Shown here: piece after piece, positions 7,640 to 15,496 of the stretch
Layout of the letters: every line of letters begins with the position of its first letter
How positions within the stretch are numbered: the first letter of the stretch is position 1
NCBI RefSeq assembly: GCF_900105755.1
Contig: NZ_FNTQ01000001.1
Coordinates: 1,240,001 to 1,304,000 of the forward strand
Origin: Streptomyces sp. Ag109_O5-10
GTDB taxonomy: Bacteria > Actinomycetota > Actinomycetes > Streptomycetales > Streptomycetaceae
Direction: 5' to 3'
DNA: 64,000 nucleotides
The notes under the pieces: generated by a model
The model's input: only the letters and a program-made list of their open reading frames with translations
Database searches by the model: none
What the model was told of the DNA's origin: nothing
Program-made: the position numbers and the translations under genes

Positions 7640-8678
7640 AGTCGACGTAGAAGTCCTTGATCTGGTGGGTCTTGAGGTCGAGGTGTTCGAGGATGGTGTA
7701 GCGGCCGGGCCGGGTCTCCGGGGCGAACTCGACGACCCGGACGAACTCGTCCACGGTGAAGCCGATCTCCTCAGGCAGCACCGGCAGTCCGTGCCGGCGC
7801 AGCACATCGGCCATGAACGCGGACTCCTCGTGGGCTCCGCGCAGGTACATCGCGAAGGCCGCGCCGAGCCCGCACTGCTCGCCGTGGCTGGCTGCACGCC
7901 TCGGGAAGAGCAGGTCGAAGGCGTGGTTGATCTCGTGGCAGGCGCCGGAGGACGGACGGGAGTCGCCCGACACCGACATGGCGATCCCGCTGAGCACCAG
8001 CGCCTCGGCGAGGACCTGCAGGAAGTCGTTCTCGCCGATGCCGCCGGGGTGGCGCAGCACCGCCTCGCCGGCCTGGCGGGCCATGGCGGCCGCCAGACCG
8101 TCGATCTTCTCGCCGGTGACGCGGTGGGACAGCTCCCAGTCCGCGATCGCCGAGATGTTGGAGACGGCGTCGCCGATCCCGGAGCGCACGAAGCGGGCCG
8201 GGGCCTCCCGGACGACGTCGAGGTCGATGACGACCGCGATCGGGTTCGGCACGCCGTACGAACCGCGGCCCGCGTCGTTGTCGAGGGTGGCGACGGGCGA
8301 GCACAGGCCGTCGTGCGCGAGGTTCGTCGGCACGGCGACCAGCGGCAGGCCGACCCGCGCCGCCGCGAACTTGGCGCAGTCGATGATCTTGCCGCCGCCG
8401 AGGCCGACGACCGCGTCGTAGCGGCCGGCCTTGATCTCCCCGGCCAGCCGGATGGCGTCGTCGAGGGTGCCGCCGCCGACCTCGTACCAGGTGGCGCCCG
8501 GCAGGCTCGGCGAGACGCGCTCGCGCAGCTGCGCGCCGGAGCCGCCGCTGACGGCGACGGCGAGCCGGCCGGAGTGCGAGATGCGTTCGTCGGCGAGCAC
8601 CCCCGCGAGGTCGTCGAGGGCACCCGGGCGGATGTCGACGACGACCGGTGAGGGGATCAGCCGGGTCAGTACTGGCAC
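7617..8678 (-). CDS. sn-Glycerol-1-phosphate dehydrogenase-like (EgsA/AraM type) enzyme
   Basis: 353 aa from GTG at 8678, overlapping the nucleotidyltransferase gene by 13 bp. Family features: VGLGGGKIIDCAKFAA (NAD-binding GGG), VPTNLAHDGLCSPVA, SGIGDAVSNISAIADWELS, and metal-ligand histidines in SGACHEINHAFD and SHGEQCGLGAAF. The HDG..SP and GDxxSN..A..DW strings match archaeal G1P dehydrogenase and Bacillus AraM better than generic iron alcohol dehydrogenases or dehydroquinate synthases. Expected reaction: dihydroxyacetone phosphate to sn-glycerol-1-phosphate with NAD(P)H. Placed between a nucleotidyltransferase and a CDP-alcohol transferase, it probably makes the alcohol phosphate that is then CDP-activated. 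Substrate is inferred. Confidence 0.8.
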   Translation of the reverse strand: MPVLTRLIPSPVVVDIRPGALDDLAGVLADERISHSGRLAVAVSGGSGAQLRERVSPSLPGATWYEVGGGTLDDAIRLAGEIKAGRYDAVVGLGGGKIIDCAKFAAARVGLPLVAVPTNLAHDGLCSPVATLDNDAGRGSYGVPNPIAVVIDLDVVREAPARFVRSGIGDAVSNISAIADWELSHRVTGEKIDGLAAAMARQAGEAVLRHPGGIGENDFLQVLAEALVLSGIAMSVSGDSRPSSGACHEINHAFDLLFPRRAASHGEQCGLGAAFAMYLRGAHEESAFMADVLRRHGLPVLPEEIGFTVDEFVRVVEFAPETRPGRYTILEHLDLKTHQIKDFYVDYVKAIGS

Positions 8679-9418
8679 GCGATCTCCCGTCCCCGGGCGA
8701 GGTCGTCGTGGTTGTCGATCTCGACCCAGCGGACGTCGCCGATCGGCGCGACGTCGATGCGGAAGCCGCGGTTGACCAGTTCCTGGTAGCCGTGCTCGTA
8801 GAACTGCTGCGGGTCGGTCTCCCAGACCGCCTTCAGCGCCTCGGCCAGCTCGGGCGCGGCGTCGCCCTCGATGAGGGTGACGCCGATGTACTCGCCGGTG
8901 GCCTCGGCCGGGTCCATCAGCTTGGTGATCTTCGTCATGCCCTTGTCGGCGTCGACGACGACCTTCATCTCCTCGTCCGCGAGGGACTTCACGGTGTCCA
9001 GGGCGAGGATGATCCGCCGGCCGTCGCCGCGGGCGGCGAGCAGCGTCTTCTCGACGGAGACGGGGTGCACGGTGTCGCCGTTGGCGAGGATCACACCGTC
9101 CTTGAGGGCGTCACGGCCGCACCACAGGGAGTAGGCGTTGTTCCACTCCTCGGCCTTGTCGTTGTCGATGAGGGTGAGCTTGAGCCCGTACTTGGCCTCC
9201 AGGGCCGCCTTGCGTTCGTAGACGGCCTCCTTGCGGTAGCCGACGATGATCGCGACCTCGGTCAGGCCGATCTCGGCGAAGTTGCCGAGGGTCAGGTCGA
9301 GCACCGTGATCGAGTCCTCTATCCCGGCGGGCCCCACCGGCACCAGCGCCTTGGGCAGGCTGTCGGTGTAGGGGCGCAGACGCCGTCCGGCGCCGGCCGC
9401 CAGCACGAGGCCGATCAT
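8666..9418 (-). CDS. Sugar/alcohol-phosphate nucleotidyltransferase (LicC-like)
   Basis: 250 aa, NTP_transferase fold. N-terminal MIGLVLAAGAGRRLRPYTDS with the GxGxRxxP-type nucleotide loop, PKALVPVG, and DNDKAEEWNNAYSLW as in LicC-type phosphocholine cytidylyltransferases. ILANGDTVHPV carries the metal-binding aspartate, and RWVEIDNHDDLARG is the C-terminal motif. It probably couples CTP to the product of the neighbouring glycerol-1-phosphate-type dehydrogenase. ATG at 9418 overlaps the upstream gene (ATGA). The nucleotide and substrate are inferred from the neighbours. Confidence 0.8.
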   Translation of the reverse strand: MIGLVLAAGAGRRLRPYTDSLPKALVPVGPAGIEDSITVLDLTLGNFAEIGLTEVAIIVGYRKEAVYERKAALEAKYGLKLTLIDNDKAEEWNNAYSLWCGRDALKDGVILANGDTVHPVSVEKTLLAARGDGRRIILALDTVKSLADEEMKVVVDADKGMTKITKLMDPAEATGEYIGVTLIEGDAAPELAEALKAVWETDPQQFYEHGYQELVNRGFRIDVAPIGDVRWVEIDNHDDLARGREIACQY

Positions 9419-11181
9419 GCGGGTTCTCCTTCGTCGTGAACGGCGGGCGCCCCTGCGGACACCCAGAAGCGGATGCTCTCGACGAGCACCAGCCCGGCCA
9501 CGACCACGGCGAGGACCGTGAGTGCGGCCTTGAACTGCGCGGCGGTGAGCACCGCGGCCAGGACGGTGACGAGCAGCGTCCGCCCCTCCTGCCCCCCGAC
9601 GGCACGTACCAGCCAGGCCGGCGGCGCCCCGGCGTCGCCGCGGATGCGGTACACCGTGTCGTAGTGATGGTAGGCGACGGCGGCCACCAGACCGAAAGCC
9701 GCGGGAAGGGTTCCGTTCACCCCGGATTTGCTCGCGAGGACGAGCACCGTGCCGTACTCGGCGGCCCTGAAGAGGGGCGGGACCAGCCAGTCGAGAGCGC
9801 CCTTGAGGGGCCGGGCCAGGGCCTGGCCGGCGGCCAGGGCGTAGACGACGGCGCCCGCGACCGGGGCCCACGTCACGCCGGAGAAGAGGGAGACGGTGAG
9901 AATCGCCACGCCGGCCAGGGCCACCAGGAAGGGGGAGCCGAGCGGGGCGTGCAGGGTGCGGGACACGAACCCGGCGAGCGGACCGTTGTCCGCCAGGTCC
10001 GAGAGGGCCCGCGCCGCCCGGTCCGTCCGCCTGGCCTTCCGGGTCAGCGACCGCAGCACCCGTCCGGCCGTGGTGTAGGTGGCGGCGAAGGCGCAGCCGA
10101 TCAGCAGCACGTAGAACGTGATCCGCGGGGTGGTGGCGGCCGTGAGGACGGCTATCAGTGCCCATCGTTCGCCGATGGGCAGGACTATCATCCGGCGCAC
10201 CCAGACCGTCCAGCCGACGCTGTCGAGCCTCCCGGAGAGGGCGGCGGTGGGGCTGGTGTTGGCGGTGGCGTCGTGGTTGGCCTCGTTGAAGGAGAAGTCG
10301 ACCACGTGCCGGCAGGTCTGCAGGATCATCGCGCCGAGGGCGAGGGCCCACACGTCGTCGCCACCGCGGGCGGCGCCCAGGGCGAGGCCCGCGTAGTAGG
10401 CGTACTCCTTGGCCCGGTCGAAGGTGGCGTCCAGCCAGGCGCCGAGGGTGGAGTACTGCAGGGAGTAGCGGGCGAGCTGGCCGTCGGTGCAGTCCAGGAC
10501 GAACGAGAAGACCAGCAGGGCGCCCGCGGCGACGAAGCCGGCCCGGGTGCCGGTGGCCGCGCAGCCCGCGGCGATCAGGGCGGTGAGCAGCGAGGCGGTG
10601 GTGACCTGGTTGGGGGTCAGTCCGCGCCGGGCGCACCAGCGGGCGATGTACCGCGAGTACGGGCTGACGAAGAAGGTGGTGAAGAAGCCGTCCCGGGACT
10701 TCACGGCCGACTTGAGACGTATCGCCTCGTCGTCCACGGCGGCGACGGCCTGCCGGGCCTCGTTGCGGGCCTGCGGGTCGGTGGGGACGGCGGCGACCAG
10801 GCTGCCCAGCTCGGGGTGGTGGACGTCGGCGTCCAGGGCGGTGACCAGGCCGTCCACGGCGAGGGCGGTGGCGCCGCCGGCGGCGGCCTCCCGGGCCAGC
10901 GCCCGGGCCAGGGCCGGCCGGGCGGCGGGCTGGGCGGTGACGGCGCCGGGGATCGCGGCGAGCGGGAAGCGGGGGTCGGTGAGGCCGAGGCGCAGGGCGT
11001 GCACATGACCGACGAAGCGGGCGTCGACGACGGCGACGCGCCGGTCGGCGGGTACGGCCGTCAGCAGGGCTTCGGCCTCGGTGGTGTCCGACGCCGTCCG
11101 CACCTCGAAGCCGAGCGCCCGCAGATCGCTCTCCAGTGACGATCCGGGCACCGGCGGACCGGTGACGATGGCGGTCGACAA
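9415..11181 (-). CDS. Large CDP-alcohol phosphatidyltransferase with extra N- and C-terminal regions (DUF5941-like)
   Basis: 588 aa, starting at TTG 11181 with GGGAG nine bases upstream. Residues 1-160 are soluble (AVVDARFVGHVHALRLGL) with no motif I recognise. A CDP-alcohol phosphotransferase domain follows, with the full motif D230-C-T-D233-G234, R238, G247, D251, D255. The C-terminal half has further membrane spans (for example VAILTVSLFSGVTWAPVAGA and FKAALTVLAVVVAGLVLVES). Twice the size of simple family members and, unlike the copy at 6860, catalytically complete. First gene of the coupled five-gene envelope set; a promoter candidate lies at 11276-11304. Confidence 0.82.
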   Translation of the reverse strand: MSTAIVTGPPVPGSSLESDLRALGFEVRTASDTTEAEALLTAVPADRRVAVVDARFVGHVHALRLGLTDPRFPLAAIPGAVTAQPAARPALARALAREAAAGGATALAVDGLVTALDADVHHPELGSLVAAVPTDPQARNEARQAVAAVDDEAIRLKSAVKSRDGFFTTFFVSPYSRYIARWCARRGLTPNQVTTASLLTALIAAGCAATGTRAGFVAAGALLVFSFVLDCTDGQLARYSLQYSTLGAWLDATFDRAKEYAYYAGLALGAARGGDDVWALALGAMILQTCRHVVDFSFNEANHDATANTSPTAALSGRLDSVGWTVWVRRMIVLPIGERWALIAVLTAATTPRITFYVLLIGCAFAATYTTAGRVLRSLTRKARRTDRAARALSDLADNGPLAGFVSRTLHAPLGSPFLVALAGVAILTVSLFSGVTWAPVAGAVVYALAAGQALARPLKGALDWLVPPLFRAAEYGTVLVLASKSGVNGTLPAAFGLVAAVAYHHYDTVYRIRGDAGAPPAWLVRAVGGQEGRTLLVTVLAAVLTAAQFKAALTVLAVVVAGLVLVESIRFWVSAGAPAVHDEGEPA

Positions 11182-11604
11182 CCGAACTCACTCCCTGGGT
11201 GCCGGCGTCCGGGCGCCGGTCTGCTGCGTGGTGGGGCGGGGTGTGCCTGTGGCCCCCGGACGGCATTCGGCAGAGGTTATCGGATGGTGAGGACTGCTTG
11301 TTCACCGGCCGTTCACGGCACGGTCGGCCCGCTCTGCCCCTGCCTTTGCCGAGATCATCATCCGCGATCCGGGCCCCGGCCCACAAATGGCGCTCGCAGA
11401 ACGGGCATTGGGGACACGGGTCCGCGGGCCCCCGGCCGGTCGCCCGCGCTGCCCCGCCCGGGCCCGGAGGCAACTGAGGCTTCCCCGACCTGGGATTCGT
11501 TTCCGCAGGTCAGGGCACATGACAACGGTGTTCAGTGCCGCGTTGCCGGATACCCCCCACCCGTAGTTCACTGTGATCCCGGGCGAACACAGGAGGCTTA
11601 TCCC
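11182..11604. promoter_or_regulatory. Divergent intergenic region, envelope operon / cation exporter
   Basis: 423 bp separating the minus-strand envelope operon from the plus-strand CDF gene. It holds one minus-strand promoter candidate (11276-11304) and the CDF ribosome site AGGAGG at 11591-11596. I could not find a convincing plus-strand promoter or any further gene. Confidence 0.4.
11276..11304 (-). promoter_or_regulatory. Candidate promoter of the envelope operon
   Basis: On the minus strand TGAACA (11299-11304) and GATAAC (11276-11281) are separated by 17 bp; each matches the housekeeping consensus at four of six positions. Predicted leader about 90 nt to the TTG at 11181. Confidence 0.4.
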
Positions 11605-12546
11605 ATGGGGGCAGGGCACGACCACGGTCACAGCCACAGCCACGCGCCGCCCACCGGTACGGCCGCGGCGGCGTACCGCGGCCGGCTCCGGGTGGCGCTT
11701 GCCATCACCCTCGGGGTGATGGTGGTCGAGATCGCCGGCGGCCTGGTGGCCGACTCGCTCGCGCTGATCGCGGACGCGGCCCACATGGCGACCGACGCGC
11801 TGGGCCTGGGCATGGCCCTGCTGGCGATCCACTTCGCCAACCGCCCGCCGAGCACCAACCGCACCTTCGGCCTCGCCCGCGCCGAGATCCTCGCCGCCCT
11901 GGCGAACTGCCTGCTGCTGCTCGTGGTCGGTGGCTACGTGCTGTACGAGGCGGTCCAGCGGTTCCTCACGCCCGCGGACACGCACGGCGGCCAGATGATC
12001 GTGTTCGGCCTGATCGGTCTGGTCGCCAACATGATCTCGCTCACGCTGCTGGTGCGCGGCCAGCAGGAGAGTCTGAACGTGCGCGGTGCCTTCCTGGAGG
12101 TGGCGGCCGACGCGCTGGGCTCGCTGGCCGTGCTGATCTCGGCGGTGGTGATCCTCACCACCGGCTGGCAGGCGGCCGACCCGATCGCCTCGCTGGTGAT
12201 CGGCCTGATGATCGTGCCGAGGACGCTGAAACTGCTGCGCGAGACCCTGGACGTCCTGCTGGAGGCGGCGCCGCGGGACGTCGACATGGCGGAGGTACGG
12301 TCGCACATCCTGGCGCTCGACGGCGTGGAGGACGTCCACGACCTGCACGCCTGGACGATCACCTCGGGGATGCCGGTGCTCTCGGCGCACGTGGTGGTCC
12401 GCTCGGACGCGCTGAGCGCCATCGGCCACGAGAAGATGCTGCACGAGCTGCAGGGCTGCCTGGGCCACCACTTCGACGTGGAGCACTGCACCTTCCAGCT
12501 GGAGCCGGGCGGGCACGCGGAGCACGAGGCCCGGCTCTGCGACTGA
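11605..12546 (+). CDS. Cation diffusion facilitator (CzcD-like metal exporter)
   Basis: 313 aa. The N-terminus is histidine-rich (GHDHGHSHSH), followed by six membrane spans and a soluble C-terminal domain. TM2 carries the site-A motif DAAHMATDALG (HxxxD). The TM5 motif is EVAADALGS, so the first ligand is Glu where Zn exporters of the CzcD/ZitB type have His (HxxxD to ExxxD); metal preference may therefore differ. C-terminal domain: GVEDVHDLHAWTITSGMPVLS. Perfect AGGAGG eight bases before the ATG. It exports divalent cations, probably Zn or Co, against protons. Stands alone, divergent from the envelope operon. Confidence 0.9.
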   Translation: MGAGHDHGHSHSHAPPTGTAAAAYRGRLRVALAITLGVMVVEIAGGLVADSLALIADAAHMATDALGLGMALLAIHFANRPPSTNRTFGLARAEILAALANCLLLLVVGGYVLYEAVQRFLTPADTHGGQMIVFGLIGLVANMISLTLLVRGQQESLNVRGAFLEVAADALGSLAVLISAVVILTTGWQAADPIASLVIGLMIVPRTLKLLRETLDVLLEAAPRDVDMAEVRSHILALDGVEDVHDLHAWTITSGMPVLSAHVVVRSDALSAIGHEKMLHELQGCLGHHFDVEHCTFQLEPGGHAEHEARLCD

Positions 12547-12750
12547 CCCCGCCGGGCCCGCAGCCCCGGAACGCAGCGCTCCGCACTCCCCCGGCGTCCT
12601 TGTGTTCGAGACCCCCGGGCGGTTCCCTCTCGCACCCGTAGGGCACGATCAAGTACCGGGTCCCTCTTCCGGCGTGCCCGTGCCGGGAAGTGCCGGGAGT
12701 GTCGGATTCGTACGGCAGACTTGGTGCGAAGACCGAGGCGAAGGATGGGT

Positions 12751-13344
12751 ATGCCGATCACACCTGCCACCGCGACGCACAGCACGTCGGAAGGGACCGC
12801 AGACGCGATTTTCCTTGAACTCGTCGACGAGAAGGGTGTGACCATCGGCACCGCGGAGAAGCTGGCCGCGCACCAGCCGCCCGGGCAGCTGCACCGGGCG
12901 TTCTCCGTCTTCCTCTTCGACGAACACGGCAGGCTGCTGCTCCAGCAGCGGGCCCTGGGCAAGTACCACTCCCCCGGAGTGTGGTCCAACACCTGCTGTG
13001 GCCACCCCTACCCCGGCGAGGCGCCCTTCGCGGCGGCGGCCCGGCGGACCTTCGAGGAGCTGGGCGTCTCCCCTTCGCTGCTCGCCGAGGCGGGCACGGT
13101 CCGCTACAACCATCCGGACCCGGCCTCCGGCCTGGTGGAGCAGGAGTTCAACCACCTGTTCGTCGGCATGGTGCAGGCGACGCTCGCGCCGGACCCGGAG
13201 GAGGTCGAGGCGACCGTCTTCGTGACGGCCGCCGAGCTGGCCGAGCGGCACGCGAAGGACCCCTTCTCGTCCTGGTTCATGACCGTGCTGGACGCGGCCC
13301 GCCCGGCGATCCGGGAGCTGACGGGCCCGTCCGCGGGCTGGTGA
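12751..13344 (+). CDS. idi: Isopentenyl-diphosphate delta-isomerase, type I
   Basis: 197 aa from the ATG at 12751 (MPITPATATHSTSEGTADAI), chosen over the in-frame ATG at 12745 because GAAGG lies six bases upstream. Nudix-like fold with catalytic Cys in SNTCCGHPYPGE and catalytic Glu in EQEFNHLFVG; LLLQQRALGKYHSPGVWSN is diagnostic. Sequence closely resembles my memory of the S. coelicolor Idi protein, which starts the same way. It interconverts IPP and DMAPP and thereby feeds the adjacent hopanoid genes, though it is transcribed separately. Confidence 0.95.
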   Translation: MPITPATATHSTSEGTADAIFLELVDEKGVTIGTAEKLAAHQPPGQLHRAFSVFLFDEHGRLLLQQRALGKYHSPGVWSNTCCGHPYPGEAPFAAAARRTFEELGVSPSLLAEAGTVRYNHPDPASGLVEQEFNHLFVGMVQATLAPDPEEVEATVFVTAAELAERHAKDPFSSWFMTVLDAARPAIRELTGPSAGW

Positions 13345-13353
13345 ACCGGCCGC

Positions 13354-13881
13354 TCAGGGCAGCGTCGCGGGTTTGAGCGGCAGGGCGGCCCAGATCACCT
13401 TGCCGCCGCTCGACGTGTGCTCCACGTCCACGACCCCGCCCGCCTCCCGGGCCACCTCCCGCACCAGCAGCAGCCCCCGGCCGCCGGTCTGGCCGTGGTC
13501 GGCCTCCAGCGCGGTCGGGCGGTAGGGATGGTTGTCCTCCACCGACACCCGCACCCACTCGGCGCCGACGGCGACCTCCACGGCGAGCACCGGCGACAGC
13601 AGCGCCGCGTGCTTGACCGCGTTGGTGACCAGCTCGGAGACGATCAGCAACAGCCCGTACACCAGGTCCTCCGAGACCGGGACGCCCTGGCGCTGGAGCA
13701 GGTCCCGTACGGCGCGCCGCGCCTGCGGGACCGAGGCGTCCACGGCGGGGGCGGTGAACCGCCAGACTCCTTCGTACGGCAGCGGATCCGGCGGCGGGCC
13801 GCCTCCCTCTGGACGCGGGTCGTGCCCGCGCCCGTGGTTCTCCATCGTCCGGTCGCCACCCTCGCGCTCGATTGTCACCAC
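13354..13881 (-). CDS. ATP-binding protein, RsbW/anti-sigma-like HATPase
   Basis: 175 aa from GTG 13881; the ATG at 13845 (MENHGRGHDPRPEGG) is an equally possible start. HATPase_c domain of the serine-kinase anti-sigma type: N-box LLLIVSELVTNAVKHA and G-box GGRGLLLVREVA. Streptomyces have dozens of such small ATPases, usually in signalling with anti-anti-sigma partners or in regulation of development. No such partner gene is next to it. It converges on idi with only nine bases between the stops. Confidence 0.8.
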   Translation of the reverse strand: MVTIEREGGDRTMENHGRGHDPRPEGGGPPPDPLPYEGVWRFTAPAVDASVPQARRAVRDLLQRQGVPVSEDLVYGLLLIVSELVTNAVKHAALLSPVLAVEVAVGAEWVRVSVEDNHPYRPTALEADHGQTGGRGLLLVREVAREAGGVVDVEHTSSGGKVIWAALPLKPATLP

Positions 13882-14096
13882 ACGTCGAGTGTTGGCAACG
13901 ACCCGCTCCGCCCCGGAGAACTGAACACAAGTCAGCGAATATCGAGCGGATCTGACCGTTGGCGTATGACAAGGTCAGTTGTGGAACGACTCTTGCCCCC
14001 CTCAATGCCGACTTCGCGAACTATTCGTGTTGTACGGGTATGAGAACTTTCCGGGAGATGCGACGGCGGCCGCCAGGGGCACGGCCGGCCCGCGCC

Positions 14097-14102
14097 TATA
14101 GC
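14097..14102 (+). promoter_or_regulatory. -10 box for a leaderless crotonase mRNA
   Basis: TATAGC ends nine bases before the ATG at 14112 and there is no Shine-Dalgarno sequence, so the transcript may begin at the start codon. The -35 is not recognisable. Confidence 0.35.
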
Positions 14103-14111
14103 ATCCCGGCC

Positions 14112-14867
14112 ATGGAGCCCCGCCTCACCCACCAGGTCGAAGAAGCCGTCGCCACGGTAGTCATCGGCAACCCGGCCAAACGCAACGCGATGACCGCGGA
14201 GATGTGGCGCACCCTCCCGCCGCTCCTCGACGGCCTCGCGGCCGACCCCGCAGTGCGGGCCCTGGTGCTCACCGGCGAGGGCGGCACCTTCTGCGCCGGC
14301 GCCGACATCTCCACCCTCCGGGGTTCCCCCGCCGAGGCACAGTCCCTCGCCGTCGCCGCCGAGGAGGCCCTCGCCGCGTTCCCCAAGCCGACCCTCGCCG
14401 CCGTGCGCGGCCACTGTGTCGGCGGCGGCTCGCAGCTCGCCGCCGCCTGCGACCTGCGGTTCGCCGAGGAGGGCGCGCTGTTCGGGGTGACACCGGCCAA
14501 ACTCGGCATCGTCTACCCGGCCGCCTCCACCCGCCGCCTGGTCTCCCTCGTCGGCCCGGCCGCCACCAAGTACCTGCTCTTCTCCGGCGAGCTGATCGAC
14601 GCGGAGCGGGCGCTGCGCACCGGTCTGGTCGACGAGGTGCTGCCGGAGGGCGGACTGGACAAGCGGGTGGCCGAGTTCACCCCGATCCTGGCCGCCCGCT
14701 CGCAGCTGACGCAGGCCGCCGCGAAGGAGTTCGCCGACGGCCGTACGGACCGGGACGCGCACTGGGCGGAGCAGGCGCGCGGCAGCGGCGACACCGCCGA
14801 AGGGGTCGCCGCCTTCCTGGAGCGCCGTCAGCCGCGGTTCACGTGGGCAGCTCCGCCCCGAGGATGA
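14112..14867 (+). CDS. Enoyl-CoA hydratase/isomerase superfamily protein lacking the hydratase glutamates
   Basis: 251 aa crotonase fold. The oxyanion-hole loops are intact (TFCAGADIS and RGHCVGGGSQLAAACD). The two glutamates used by hydratases are not: the first position reads GGGSQLA (Gln for Glu) and the second FGVTPAKLGIVYP (no Glu). The TPxxLG sequence resembles the decarboxylase/isomerase branch of the superfamily (for example YgfG) more than true hydratases. The substrate is unknown, presumably an acyl-CoA. The 3' end overlaps the convergent DJ-1 gene by 29 bp. Confidence 0.82.
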   Translation: MEPRLTHQVEEAVATVVIGNPAKRNAMTAEMWRTLPPLLDGLAADPAVRALVLTGEGGTFCAGADISTLRGSPAEAQSLAVAAEEALAAFPKPTLAAVRGHCVGGGSQLAAACDLRFAEEGALFGVTPAKLGIVYPAASTRRLVSLVGPAATKYLLFSGELIDAERALRTGLVDEVLPEGGLDKRVAEFTPILAARSQLTQAAAKEFADGRTDRDAHWAEQARGSGDTAEGVAAFLERRQPRFTWAAPPRG

Positions 14868-15489
14868 ACCGGCTCCTCGAGCGGAGCAGGCCGACGACCT
14901 CGGCGGGCGCCTTCTGCGGGGAACCCGCGTCGTAGGGCGGCTGCGGGTCGTACTCGATCCCGAGCTGCACCGCCTGCGCGACCGCGTCCCCGGAGATCCT
15001 GCCGATCAGGGTCAGGCCCATGTCGATGCCCGCGGAGACACCGGCCGCGGTGACGTACTTGCCGTCGAGGACGACCCGTTCCCCCGTCGGTTCGACGCCG
15101 AACCCGCGCAGCTCGTCGAGGGCCAGCCAGTGCGAGGTGGCCCGCCGTCCGCCGAGGAGGCCCGCGGCGGCCAGCAGCAGGGAGCCGGTGCACACGGAGG
15201 TCGTCCAGGTGCTGGTGGCGTCGGCGGCGCGGATCCAGTCGAGGAGGGCCGGGTTCGTCATCTGGGCGGTCTGGCCGGGGCCGCCCGGGACGACCACGAC
15301 ATCGGGGTGCGGCACCTCGCCGAAGGTCTTCGCCGCGGTCAGGGCGAGCTGCCCGTTGTCGGTGCGGACGGGGCCGGCCTGCTCGGCCGCGAAGACGATC
15401 TCGGCGTCCGGGATCCGGCCCAGGGTCTCGTAGGGGCCCACGGCGTCGAGGGCGGTGAAGCGGTCGTAGAGGGCGATCGCGATCTGCAT
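14839..15489 (-). CDS. DJ-1/PfpI family protein
   Basis: 216 aa. Glutamine-amidotransferase-like fold with nucleophile-elbow cysteine in SVCTGSLLLAAAGLLGGRRA followed by TSHW, and VVPGGPGQTAQM. Close in pattern to isonitrile hydratase and ThiJ-like proteins. It starts seven bases after the stop of a GlxA-type regulator that has the same fold plus an AraC domain, so the two form an operon and the regulator may sense a related metabolite. Exact reaction unknown. Confidence 0.85.
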   Translation of the reverse strand: MQIAIALYDRFTALDAVGPYETLGRIPDAEIVFAAEQAGPVRTDNGQLALTAAKTFGEVPHPDVVVVPGGPGQTAQMTNPALLDWIRAADATSTWTTSVCTGSLLLAAAGLLGGRRATSHWLALDELRGFGVEPTGERVVLDGKYVTAAGVSAGIDMGLTLIGRISGDAVAQAVQLGIEYDPQPPYDAGSPQKAPAEVVGLLRSRSRFILGAELPT

Positions 15490-15496
15490 GGCTCTC

